Shown here: in pieces, positions 9,115-17,320 of the stretch
Position numbering within the stretch: position 1 is the stretch's first letter
Layout: each line of letters starts with the position of its first letter
From: Leptospira andrefontaineae
GTDB taxonomy: Bacteria > Spirochaetota > Leptospiria > Leptospirales > Leptospiraceae
Assembly: GCF_004770105.1 (NCBI RefSeq)
Contig: NZ_RQEY01000003.1
Coordinates: 1 to 60,669 of the forward strand
Length of the DNA: 60,669 nucleotides
Reading direction: 5' to 3'
Translations under genes and position numbers: made by a program
Notes under the pieces: model-generated
Databases searched by the model: none
The model's input: the letters and a program-made list of their open reading frames with translations, nothing else
What the model was told of the DNA's origin: nothing

Positions 9115-9762
9115 ATGTATTTAGGCCCTTTGGAAGGTTTCCAAGACCAGCTATTTCGCCCGGTCCTAGGCTGGAGCAGAGACAATGTTGGGCTTTTAAC
9201 GGGAAGGCAAGGAATCTATAAATTGGCGCTTCGTTGGGAATACGCATTTGCGGTTTCTGGATTCCAGGTTTTTAATTTGGACTGCGCCATTCGTTTCGAT
9301 GTATTCACGATTACAGAAGAGACCAGAAAAAGAAGGGTATCTCCCGAAGCTCTATTAGAAAAGATACTGGTACAAAGAGCATTCACTCCTTATCAGATCC
9401 TGGACTCTTTAAAGGAAATCTATACTTCCACAAAAGAGAATACTATCTATTTCATTTTAGCTCCATGCAAACAATTCTTCGATGGGGATGTCCAAGACGA
9501 CGAGGGTCTTTTTCTTTTGGAAAAATTGGTATTATTATTGGAACGTATGCGTTCTAGACAAATCCCGATCGTTCTTGTAGAATCCACAAAATACACTCAT
9601 CCCAACTTTCAAAAAATTTTCCCTAAGTTAGTCTCTCTTTCGGAAGATCTTTGGGAGTTGAATATGGTGGAAGGCCATTCTTATTTAAAGATCAGAAAAG
9701 CAAAATCTATGTATGAGATCGGAACAGATCCAAATTCTAAACAGGAGTTTATTTATGGGTAG
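9115..9762 (+). CDS. degenerate RadA/RecA-like ATPase
   Basis: 215 aa. The layout follows the RecA/RadA core: DNVGLLTGRQGIYKLALRW at 23-41 lies where the Walker A loop should be (G30, G33 and K36 kept, the following Ser/Thr replaced by Leu), then VFNLDCAIRFDVFTI as strand 2, an RAFTPYQILDSLKEIY segment resembling the RadA RAFNxyQ block, then NTIYFILAPCKQF in the Walker B position without a clear acidic end, and IPIVLVEST. It may have lost ATP hydrolysis. It overlaps the next gene by 8 bases, and with it and PolB forms a coupled operon. The RecA-like assignment is by fold pattern; a structure comparison would settle it. Confidence 0.55.
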   Translation: MYLGPLEGFQDQLFRPVLGWSRDNVGLLTGRQGIYKLALRWEYAFAVSGFQVFNLDCAIRFDVFTITEETRKRRVSPEALLEKILVQRAFTPYQILDSLKEIYTSTKENTIYFILAPCKQFFDGDVQDDEGLFLLEKLVLLLERMRSRQIPIVLVESTKYTHPNFQKIFPKLVSLSEDLWELNMVEGHSYLKIRKAKSMYEIGTDPNSKQEFIYG

Positions 9763-10015
9763 GACGGTTATTCCATATTCCAGACAAATGCAATATATAG
9801 AGTCCAGCCTTGGGCAATACAGAAGAGGACTTCGTAAACCGGATCAGGAAATTTTTGACGAGTTGATCCGAACTGCAAAATTACAGGTACAAGCAGGTGT
9901 GATGGCTTCTTCTCCTTATCCAATCGATATCATGCTTCTTACGATGATGATAGATCTGAAAAAAGAGATACTTAGATTAAAAAAAGAAACGGAAACTCTT
10001 CGGAAATCGGAATGA
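9755..10015 (+). CDS. 86-aa protein linking the RadA-like and PolB genes
   Basis: I chose the ATG at 9755 (MGRTVIPYSRQ) because AGGAG lies 7 bases upstream and the start overlaps the preceding stop by 8 bases; the longer frame lacks such a site. The protein is basic at the N-terminus and ends in a probable coiled coil (LKKEILRLKKETETLRK). No known domain is recognised. The stop overlaps the polymerase ATG by 4 bases (ATGA), so all three genes are translationally coupled. A small adaptor joining the ATPase-like protein and the polymerase is the simplest inference. Confidence 0.7.
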   Translation: MGRTVIPYSRQMQYIESSLGQYRRGLRKPDQEIFDELIRTAKLQVQAGVMASSPYPIDIMLLTMMIDLKKEILRLKKETETLRKSE

Positions 10016-12309
10016 ACCTCCAAACCGCCAAGGGATATTTGTTCGACGTTTATCATGCGGAGGACATGGTATATCTTTGGTTAAAAAATGAAAAAGGTGA
10101 ATCCCAACTCTTCTTGGACAAATTTAATCCGATCATATACGCAAGAGGAGAATCTGATCTACTTAAAAAATTAGTAAAACGTCTTTTCGAACTGGATGCT
10201 ATCGTAGATATTCCCGTTCCTGAAAATAGAAAACTATTTTACGAAAACAAAACTGTCCCAGTCCTAAAAATTACGATCACCAAACCTTCTATACTACCTA
10301 AGATCAGCCGCAAATTATATGCTCTATATGGGAAATTCGAGATCTATCATTCGGATCTGGATCTTCCTACAAGTTATATGTTCCAGAAGGGCCTATTTCC
10401 TTTATGCAAAATGGAGATAGATTATACCGAAGATCCTGGAGCAAAAAGGATCGTAAATATAAGAACCGAAGATTCTCCTTCGGAAATGGATTATGAAGTT
10501 CCTAAATTCAAGATCATGTATCTAAATCTCCAAAAGAGCCATAGGATCAGTATAGAAAACAACCCATTAATAGTAAGAACAGACACAGATTATCATGAAT
10601 TGTCCGGAAAAAATCCAAGAAGATTATTAGAAAAACTAGATATACTTCTAAGGGAAGAAGATCCGGACATTCTACTTACCAGATACGGAGACCAAGTCAT
10701 TCTACCCTACTTGTTTTACCAATCCCAAAGGCAGGGATTTCTACCGGCACTGGACAGAGATAGAACCACTCCTATCCGAAGAAATATCAGCACCAAAGGA
10801 ACCAGTTATTTTACGTATGGAAATATAGTATTTCGTGCACCTTCTTATCCTTTATTCGGAAGATGGCATATAGATTCTAAAAATAGTTTCGTGTATAAGG
10901 AAGCGGATCTAATGGGAGTCGTGGAACTAGCAAGGCTCTCCAGACTTCCTATGCAAAAAATGGCAAGAGCATCCACAGGGAAGGCACTCACTTATATTGA
11001 AACGGATGTAGCCTTAAGAAGAGGTTATTTAGTTCCTTGGCAAAAAAGTGCGGTAGAGGCCCCAAAAACCGCTCTCCAATTATTGGAAGCAGACAAAGGC
11101 GGTTTAGTTTTCCAACCGGATGTCAGTGAAGGAAAAACGGCGGAAAATGTTGCACAATTGGATTTTGCTCAGATGTATCCGAGCATCATGGCAATGCATA
11201 ATATTTCTCCAGAATGTGTGAACTGCCTATGCTGCGTTGATGATGAAACAGTTCCCAAGGCACCGGATATAGGATATCGTATATGCGACAAACGTAAAGG
11301 AGTTGTTTCGGAAGCCTTGGAGCATGTGTTGGAAAGAAGGGCCTATTACAAAAAACAAGCCAAGGTCACTTCCGGAAAACAATTAGAGGACTACGAAGCA
11401 AAACAAGCCAGCTTAAAATGGATGCTAGTCACTTCTTTCGGATACTTAGGGTATAGAAATGCAAAATTCGGAAGATTAGAAAGTCACGAAAGTGTAAACG
11501 CATTCGGAAGAGAAAAACTTCTACTCGCAAAAGAAACTGCAGAAGAATTCGGCTATGAGTTCGTTCACGCAATCACGGACAGTTTATTCATTAAAAACTA
11601 TAACTCTTCTCCATTAAGCGCATCCGAGCTAAACTCTTTGTGTTTAGAAATACAAAAAAGGACCGGGATCCGAATGGAAGTGGATGGGATATATACCTGG
11701 TTACTTTTTCCTCCGTCTAGTCAAGATTCCGAGATGCCCGTAGCGAACAGGTATATGGGAAGATTCCAATCCGGAAAATTGAAATGCAGAGGAATAGGGG
11801 CCAGAAGAAAGGATCTTCCCTACTTTATAACAAGTGCACAAAGTGAAATGTTGGAATGGATGAAAACTAAAATTACGATCCAAGATCTAAAAAAGTCCGA
11901 ATCTGAAATTTTATCCATCTATCATAAATATGATTCTATGATCCGGCAGAATTGTATCCCTCCTGAAAATCTTCTACTTCTCAAATCCAGTTCCAGAGAA
12001 TTGGAAGAATATGAAGTAATGGGAGCCACTGCACTTTCTATGATGAAACTAAAAGATTTTGGAATGCATGTACAGGCAGGAGAAAAGATAAAATACTTAG
12101 TATTGAACCAGAAATCGAAAACCAAGGATAGAAGATATATGCCGGAAGAAGAATTACAACTCCATCCGAACAGGATCAAAAGAACAGGTTTCGACAAAGA
12201 ATATTATAGAAAAATGTTAGTTGGGGTCTTCCGGGAAGTTTGGGCGGAATTCGCATCTTTCAAGGATTTTGATTCTCTTATAGATCCACAAGGAAGATTC
12301 GAATTTTAG
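10012..12309 (+). CDS. family B DNA polymerase with degenerate proofreading site
   Basis: 765 aa, close to archaeal PolB size. Polymerase motif A is DFAQMYPSI with catalytic D384; motif B is KWMLVTSFGYLGYRNAKFG from K469; motif C is HAITDSLFI, in which the second catalytic Asp (D523) is kept but the first Asp of the usual DTDS is Ile521. The exonuclease half looks inactive: the ExoI DxE position reads LNLQ (N172, Q174), and the ExoII Asp is lost in GDQVILPYL (227-234). I therefore expect DNA synthesis without 3'-5' proofreading. It is the last gene of the cassette and ends one base before the convergent PilZ-like gene. Confidence 0.85.
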   Translation: MNLQTAKGYLFDVYHAEDMVYLWLKNEKGESQLFLDKFNPIIYARGESDLLKKLVKRLFELDAIVDIPVPENRKLFYENKTVPVLKITITKPSILPKISRKLYALYGKFEIYHSDLDLPTSYMFQKGLFPLCKMEIDYTEDPGAKRIVNIRTEDSPSEMDYEVPKFKIMYLNLQKSHRISIENNPLIVRTDTDYHELSGKNPRRLLEKLDILLREEDPDILLTRYGDQVILPYLFYQSQRQGFLPALDRDRTTPIRRNISTKGTSYFTYGNIVFRAPSYPLFGRWHIDSKNSFVYKEADLMGVVELARLSRLPMQKMARASTGKALTYIETDVALRRGYLVPWQKSAVEAPKTALQLLEADKGGLVFQPDVSEGKTAENVAQLDFAQMYPSIMAMHNISPECVNCLCCVDDETVPKAPDIGYRICDKRKGVVSEALEHVLERRAYYKKQAKVTSGKQLEDYEAKQASLKWMLVTSFGYLGYRNAKFGRLESHESVNAFGREKLLLAKETAEEFGYEFVHAITDSLFIKNYNSSPLSASELNSLCLEIQKRTGIRMEVDGIYTWLLFPPSSQDSEMPVANRYMGRFQSGKLKCRGIGARRKDLPYFITSAQSEMLEWMKTKITIQDLKKSESEILSIYHKYDSMIRQNCIPPENLLLLKSSSRELEEYEVMGATALSMMKLKDFGMHVQAGEKIKYLVLNQKSKTKDRRYMPEEELQLHPNRIKRTGFDKEYYRKMLVGVFREVWAEFASFKDFDSLIDPQGRFEF

Positions 12310-12310
12310 A

Positions 12311-13456
12311 TCATAATGCGCCTTTCTGCATCAATTCTAAATTCTTAATATATCTATCCCTTTCTCCAGGATGGTCCGATTTACTCTTAAATTCAAGGCC
12401 TAAGGTCAAATTTCCATCTTCGTCCTTTCCCCACCAGCGAATCACGGCGGAAACTGTCAAAGGAGCCTGCATTTTGAATAGAACATCGAATATAAAACCC
12501 TCTTGTTTAGGTAAGGTATCAATCAGATTCGGATCGTGTATCTTTACCTTAAGTCCTTTAGGTGAAGCATCTAAAATTGTAAATTTTTCAGTGGTCTTGA
12601 TCGTATTCGATTCTTTGATCCGGCCCACAACTTCGTCTGAAAGTCTTCCTAGTTCCGCCAAATAATCCGAACTGAGTTTTTTATCCTTACTTTGGATCCA
12701 GATATAACCTATCGGAACCGGTTGATCCGAATGGTTTTTGTAAATGATAGGACGAATGAGTTCAGAAACAATTTTTTGGTCCTTAAATTTACGAATGATA
12801 GTCCCAATATCATCGTCAATATCTTTGGAATAATCCAAACGATCCGGTCCTGACTCAGAATAAGAATTAGCGTTTTGTGTGTCTTCTAATAGCAAAGACT
12901 TTCGGGAACGTTTTACAATCTCGAACTTTCTGTCTAACCCAGGTTTAAATGTCTCGATCACTATATTATCCGTACTGTTCTTTTTCAGACGGTTCTTATA
13001 ATCTTCTAAATTCACCTTTATCAAAGTCGGAATATTGAACATATTCGCTTCGATTACAGTTTTAGGCGTGATTAGATTCGTAACTACAGCTTTGCCGTTC
13101 GAGACTTGGACCCTGGCACTTTCCCGGTTCAATTTCGCAATCGCCAGTCTTTCCACTTTTAAAAGGTAAAGGTCCTTCTCCGCTTTTTGAAGGAACTGAC
13201 AGTCAATTTCTATATATTTAGCGAGGATCTTGAATAAAGAGACCTTCTTCTCTCCGGTTTCTTCCCAATCCTCAGGCATACGGATCAGGATCTTCTCATC
13301 CTCTTCCAAATACTTTTTGATGACGGCCTTTTGCTCGAAAGGATAGATCTTAAGGGAAAGTTCCTGGTCTAGTAGATATTTCAGAATAACATGCTTTTTC
13401 TGATCTTTAGAAACTATATAATCTAAAGCTCTGGAATTCTTTTCAAAATATTGCAT
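12311..13456 (-). CDS. PilZ-like protein, probably a leptospiral DUF1577-type family
   Basis: 381 aa, soluble, no signal peptide. The C-terminal third has a PilZ-like barrel pattern (FTILDASPKGLKVKIHDP, then VSAVIRWWGKDEDGNLTLGLEF). The middle contains VKRSRKSLLLED, a possible basic c-di-GMP-binding stretch though not a textbook RxxxR. The N-terminal half matches what I remember of a Leptospira-specific family annotated DUF1577; this is not verified. A c-di-GMP-linked or surface-sensing role is an inference, supported only by the EAL protein elsewhere in the window. Confidence 0.55.
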   Translation of the reverse strand: MQYFEKNSRALDYIVSKDQKKHVILKYLLDQELSLKIYPFEQKAVIKKYLEEDEKILIRMPEDWEETGEKKVSLFKILAKYIEIDCQFLQKAEKDLYLLKVERLAIAKLNRESARVQVSNGKAVVTNLITPKTVIEANMFNIPTLIKVNLEDYKNRLKKNSTDNIVIETFKPGLDRKFEIVKRSRKSLLLEDTQNANSYSESGPDRLDYSKDIDDDIGTIIRKFKDQKIVSELIRPIIYKNHSDQPVPIGYIWIQSKDKKLSSDYLAELGRLSDEVVGRIKESNTIKTTEKFTILDASPKGLKVKIHDPNLIDTLPKQEGFIFDVLFKMQAPLTVSAVIRWWGKDEDGNLTLGLEFKSKSDHPGERDRYIKNLELMQKGAL

Positions 13457-13828
13457 AATCCGACTATACTTCTTTTATTAAGCGAATTGATTCTTTTCGA
13501 ATTAACCGACTCACAATTTATTCTTGGAATGTCTTTCGTTTTCGATTTTTTTGAGGTGAAATCGTCTTCTTTTGGAAAAAAATTTTTACCAAATTTTGTC
13601 CGTTAGGGAACACGGATCCAGACTAACGTATCACTCGATTTAGGGAGAGTCTGAAAAGGTGGGAAAAATCCTCGAAAAGTCGAGTTTTACCTAGGTTTTC
13701 ATAAACTAATTTTTTTATTTGATATAGGACTAATCTAAATTTAAAGAAAACGTTTCTAAAAATTAATCGATTGACTATCGTTCAATTTGGAAATAAATTA
13801 TTAATCAAATTTTGAGTTTGGGATATAT
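13457..13828. promoter_or_regulatory. divergent intergenic region with promoter for the Cys-rich gene
   Basis: 372 bases without a gene, AT-rich. A promoter for the rightward gene is visible: TTGACT (13771-13776), exactly 17 bases, then TAAATT (13794-13799), leaving a leader of about 22 bases. AATTAATCGATT overlaps the front of the -35 box (13761-13772) and resembles a palindrome in front of the lipoate ligase gene. No hairpin or hidden ORF of interest was found in the remainder. Confidence 0.45.
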
Positions 13829-14128
13829 ATGAAAAAACTACTCATCGTCCAGCTTCTCATCTTGATTCTCTCTGCTCATTCTAAACTTGGCCTTAGCGCG
13901 GATGGATGTTATATCTGCGGTTCCGGCTCTAGCTCTAACTGTAGGGATTATTGTAGCTATTCGGGTTCTGATACTTCTGAAAGTCGTAAAAAATGTGAAA
14001 AATCAGGATGTAAGATCGGAGGAACAGCAAGTTGTCCATCTGCTGTTAATTATAAAGTTTGTTCTGCTTCTATTTTCGATTCTCCTATCGATAAGAAAAG
14101 TCTCCTCGCATCCCTTCTCGCTAAATAG
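13829..14128 (+). CDS. small exported Cys-rich protein
   Basis: 99 aa. A signal peptide (to about residue 24, ending GLSADG) is followed by a Ser/Gly-rich domain with eight cysteines (CYIC, NC, YC, KC, GC, SC, VC), enough for four disulfides, and a hydrophobic tail (KKSLLASLLAK). The overlapping frame at 13887 has no such features. It is monocistronic, with its own promoter upstream and a strong terminator directly after. It could be a small periplasmic or secreted disulfide-rich protein; metal binding through CxxC is possible. No family is recognised. Confidence 0.65.
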   Translation: MKKLLIVQLLILILSAHSKLGLSADGCYICGSGSSSNCRDYCSYSGSDTSESRKKCEKSGCKIGGTASCPSAVNYKVCSASIFDSPIDKKSLLASLLAK

Positions 14129-14135
14129 CTTCTAG

Positions 14136-14166
14136 CCCGGGGGATGACCCCGGGTGTCTTTTCTTA
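14136..14166 (+). terminator. rho-independent terminator
   Basis: CCCGGGG (14136-14142), loop GATGA, CCCCGGG (14148-14154) is a perfect 7-bp GC stem followed by TGTCTTTTCTT. It sits 8 bases after the stop of the Cys-rich gene, in the gap before the convergent lipoprotein gene. Confidence 0.8.
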
Positions 14167-14976
14167 CTTTAAAGTATTTATATATTCACTTAAGTCAGAA
14201 CTGATCTTTTGGGAACTTGCTTCAAATACCATAGGTGGATTCGTTCCCAACGTAGGGCTGAACATTCCAAGACAGCTCAAACTTCCGATTCCACATTCTT
14301 TAGGATTCGGGGAGATCCATAATGCTCTCCAAACAGAATAATTATTATCATATTCCAGTTCTTTGAGCAAATTTAGGTTTTTATCATATACTAAAACTTT
14401 TGTATTCGCTGCATACGCCTCGTAAGAAGGCAAGATCCCTAAGGTTGCCACACTGAATAAACTTGAAAAAATGGTGATAAAGTTCAGACCTACATTCCTT
14501 GTTTTTTCAAAAACAGGATAATGAAGACCTACAATATAGTAATCGTAAGGAAGATTTTTGAACGAGTATATATAATTATCCCCGGTTTTTGAGATCTCCA
14601 AAAACTTTTCTAATTCTTTGATGCCGGTAGGACCCGTTACCTCTAGGAAAGATTTTGCGAATTTTGAAACCTTCTCCGTAGCCAAATCCTTTCTAATTCC
14701 GTTCGGTTTATTTTCTCCAGGAATAGGAAAACTTCCTCCGACAGGTTCTTTGATCGTACGAGAATATGGATCTGAGAGAGCTTCAAAATCCACGGTTCCA
14801 TCCGGATTTTTTAATTTTGTGGATTTGAATGTATTAAATCCTATATAAGCAATCCTGAATTTTTTAATAAGTGGTTTTGTAGGAGCTCCTACATCGCTGT
14901 TTTGGGTAAGAGAATATCTAGAAGCGCAGGCATTGGATAAAAATAAGAAGAAGATGGAAAGGACCAGTAAACGCAT
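14164..14976 (-). CDS. hypothetical lipoprotein
   Basis: 270 aa. The signal peptide MRLLVLSIFFLFLSNAC ends in a spirochaete-like lipobox with the lipidated Cys at 17. The mature part has a hydrophobic segment near residues 165-190 (NVGLNFITIFSSLFSVATLGILP) that could be a membrane loop, and a strand-rich C-terminus (TKVLVYDKNLNLLKELEYD). I do not recognise the family. It converges on the Cys-rich gene. Confidence 0.6.
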   Translation of the reverse strand: MRLLVLSIFFLFLSNACASRYSLTQNSDVGAPTKPLIKKFRIAYIGFNTFKSTKLKNPDGTVDFEALSDPYSRTIKEPVGGSFPIPGENKPNGIRKDLATEKVSKFAKSFLEVTGPTGIKELEKFLEISKTGDNYIYSFKNLPYDYYIVGLHYPVFEKTRNVGLNFITIFSSLFSVATLGILPSYEAYAANTKVLVYDKNLNLLKELEYDNNYSVWRALWISPNPKECGIGSLSCLGMFSPTLGTNPPMVFEASSQKISSDLSEYINTLK

Positions 14977-15044
14977 TTGGAAACCCTAAACGAATTTTCT
15001 ATAAGATTCCAGTAAAAAATTTACTTCGGTTAGGGATTAAATTC

Positions 15045-15458
15045 TCAAACTTCTTCTTTGGAAGGGATCAAGACCAAAGCCAAACTGCATAGAGCGATCA
15101 CTAAAGTGACTGGAGTGAACACAGTCGTTTCAGTAGAATTCAAAGAGAATATATTTCCCAGAGTATTCAAAGAAAAGATTACAACCATGATCCAGATTGT
15201 GATCCGAACAACCCGCCCGGAGATCGGAAGTTTAATAAATTTGGAATCGAGAGCGATCACCATTAGAAAGATTGCATTTAGAAGTATTGAGATCGATTCG
15301 AATACGATCATCTGTTCCGAGGTTTCTAGTCTTCCACCCCATACTATGGAAAAAGGGACAGCACCGGATATGATAATCGTATGAAATATGATGGAACAGG
15401 AAAAAAATAGAAGAAGCAAGCCTGCAGCGAACTTTCGGATCAGTATTTTTTTATTCAT
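15045..15458 (-). CDS. small multi-pass membrane protein
   Basis: 137 aa with four predicted membrane helices: residues about 9-33, 48-66, 80-105 and 113-131. There is no recognisable motif. The start MNKKILIRKFAAG has a basic N-terminus, as expected for inside orientation. An antisense frame of 108 codons over the same bases is considered a shadow because the membrane-helix periodicity belongs to this strand. Function unknown. Confidence 0.55.
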   Translation of the reverse strand: MNKKILIRKFAAGLLLLFFSCSIIFHTIIISGAVPFSIVWGGRLETSEQMIVFESISILLNAIFLMVIALDSKFIKLPISGRVVRITIWIMVVIFSLNTLGNIFSLNSTETTVFTPVTLVIALCSLALVLIPSKEEV

Positions 15459-15489
15459 GGTGTTTTCTCTCCCTTCTCATATAGCAAAA

Positions 15490-15526
15490 AAAATCCCCCA
15501 ACGAATCAAATTCGGAGGGGGTTTTG
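15490..15526 (-). terminator. terminator of the ACIII operon
   Basis: CCCCC (15495-15499) pairs with GGGGG (15517-15521), enclosing an inner perfect CGAAT/ATTCG stem (15502-15506 and 15510-15514) with a CAA loop. Reading leftward the hairpin is followed by a run of eight T, so it terminates the operon ending at 15561. The right side carries TTTT, so weaker rightward termination is also possible. Confidence 0.8.
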
Positions 15527-15560
15527 TGAATTTTGAAACGGATAAAAGAACGTTCTTCTT

Positions 15561-16085
15561 TTACTTTTTCAGCTCAGGTGCCAGATCTGCCAGAGGAACC
15601 TTATCTTTCGGAAGGTTTCTGTAGATATCATATTCGAACCCGTCCGCAGATCTTCCTTTTGAATCAGGTCCTGCGTTAGGATCGTTTTTATAATTATATC
15701 TGTCTCTGTCCTCTCTGTCTAAGAAAGGTTTATAATCGGAACGATATCCCCATTTGAAAACTGAATCATCAGGATTCTGCGCGACAACTAAACAAGATGG
15801 GTCTACCCAACCTTCGTTTTTCTCTGTCTTGATACGGACCAATTTTTTCGCGATATAGTAATGGTTTCTGTAATCATAAACCTTTACAACAGTTCCAACA
15901 GGAAGGAGTTCTATTTGCACGGAACCCGACTGGTCGTCGGAAAGAATTCCGACTTTAGGATCCAGTTTATCTTTTTCTAATGTAGGACAGTTAATATTCC
16001 CTACAATTTGAGCGGTGTTGGAGCAAGCTCCCAAAGCGAGAGCTGCAATTCCGAGGATCGTAATATTTAATGCTAATTTTCTCAT
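15561..16085 (-). CDS. SH3-like lipoprotein at the end of the ACIII operon
   Basis: 174 aa. The lipobox is ALALGAC. The middle has an SH3-type bacterial fold pattern (VGTVVKVYDYRNHYYIAK followed by KNEGWVDPSCLV), and the C-terminal part is charged and Tyr/Asp-rich. Only 11 bases separate it from actF, with a shared terminator downstream, so it belongs to the operon. An accessory subunit or assembly factor of the respiratory complex at the outer leaf of the membrane is the likely role; this is inferred from position only. Confidence 0.65.
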   Translation of the reverse strand: MRKLALNITILGIAALALGACSNTAQIVGNINCPTLEKDKLDPKVGILSDDQSGSVQIELLPVGTVVKVYDYRNHYYIAKKLVRIKTEKNEGWVDPSCLVVAQNPDDSVFKWGYRSDYKPFLDREDRDRYNYKNDPNAGPDSKGRSADGFEYDIYRNLPKDKVPLADLAPELKK

Positions 16086-16096
16086 GATCCTTTTCC

Positions 16097-17320
16097 TTAT
16101 TGGTGATGGTGTAAAGCTTCTTCCAATCTCGGATCTCCCACCGGGATCAAAGGAGCTTTCTCCAATCTTTTCAGAACTACCAGACCGAATAATCCGATCA
16201 CACCTACTACTGATCCTAAAGATACCAGGTATCCTCCGAAGGAGAAATCCACGAAATTAGCAGGGTATACCAACCAGAAAATCTCGGTAGCTTGAGTGAA
16301 GATAACCCAAAGAGCAACTTTCACCAAGAAATCGATGTCTCTTTTGTTTGGACGGTTTAACAAGAGCATAAAAGGAACCGCAAACTTAATTGCAGGCAAT
16401 GCTAAAGTAAGATATTCCCATCCACCGGTCAGTCTTTGCTCATAGAAGAAAGTTTCTTCCGGAATGGAAGCATACCAGATCAACATGAACTGAGAGAAAC
16501 CAACATAAGCCCAGAATACTGTGAAACCGAGTAAGAATTTCCCTAAGTCATGGATATGGTTTTCGTTCACCAGGTTTCCTAAGAATCCTTTCTTCTTCAG
16601 ATAATACGCCATGATTATGAAAGAAGAAAGTCCTGCCTGGTAAGCTCCTGCGAAGCAGTAAACTCCGAACATGGTAGAGAACCAGTGTGGAGTAAGAGAC
16701 ATTACCAACATGATGGAAACTAAGGAGAAAGAAAGAGCGAAGAATATGATATATCCTCCGGCTAACTTCGCATTGAATTGAGTATGTTTAACGTCTTTGT
16801 CACTGTCTTGAGTTACGGATTTCTTATAGAAAAGATATCCGAATGCAGACCAAGCAGCTCCTAAAACAACCACCATCACGGAGAAAAATCCGATGTTTAA
16901 GAGCGGTTTTTTGTGTTTTAGAAGTTTATCAGCCTCTACAGCTTCTGCGTGAGTCCACTCATATAGATCATGAGCTCCGAAGATCAAAACAAGAAGAAGG
17001 ACAGCCGCAACAGGTACGAATAATCCATAAGTTTCGGAAATTCTACGGAGAGTTACCGGCCAATGAGCACCGGTAATATGAGCCAAAGAGGTAAAGAAGA
17101 TCCCTGCAAGTGTAATCCCCAAAATGAAAAATGCACCGACCAGATATGCAGACCAAGCCGGGTTAGAATGTCCACCTTCATGACGAAGTTCAGGATGTCC
17201 AAGACCGAATGCCGCAAGACCGATACTTGCTAGTCCTACTAGGATCATTCCGACCAGAGCGTTTCTGGTTTTGGAATCCAACTTAAAGTTGATTAAGTTT
17301 TGTTCTACTTTAACTTCCAT
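16097..17320 (-). CDS. actF: alternative complex III subunit ActF
   Basis: 407 aa, about ten transmembrane helices, of the NrfD/PsrC-like membrane family. Motifs typical of ActF include HITGAHWPVTLRRISE in the N-terminal third and the long C-terminal helices (YLVSLGSVVGVIGLFGLVVL). In ACIII the two NrfD-like subunits ActC and ActF form the quinol-handling membrane core of a quinol:cytochrome c oxidoreductase. The start codon ATG at 17320 overlaps the stop of actE by one base, which supports coupling. Confidence 0.88.
   Translation of the reverse strand: MEVKVEQNLINFKLDSKTRNALVGMILVGLASIGLAAFGLGHPELRHEGGHSNPAWSAYLVGAFFILGITLAGIFFTSLAHITGAHWPVTLRRISETYGLFVPVAAVLLLVLIFGAHDLYEWTHAEAVEADKLLKHKKPLLNIGFFSVMVVVLGAAWSAFGYLFYKKSVTQDSDKDVKHTQFNAKLAGGYIIFFALSFSLVSIMLVMSLTPHWFSTMFGVYCFAGAYQAGLSSFIIMAYYLKKKGFLGNLVNENHIHDLGKFLLGFTVFWAYVGFSQFMLIWYASIPEETFFYEQRLTGGWEYLTLALPAIKFAVPFMLLLNRPNKRDIDFLVKVALWVIFTQATEIFWLVYPANFVDFSFGGYLVSLGSVVGVIGLFGLVVLKRLEKAPLIPVGDPRLEEALHHHQ

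Noticed and set aside
15058..15384. 108-codon plus-strand frame opposite the small membrane protein
   Set aside because: The membrane-helix pattern and basic N-terminus favour the minus-strand gene; this frame has no ribosome site or family features.
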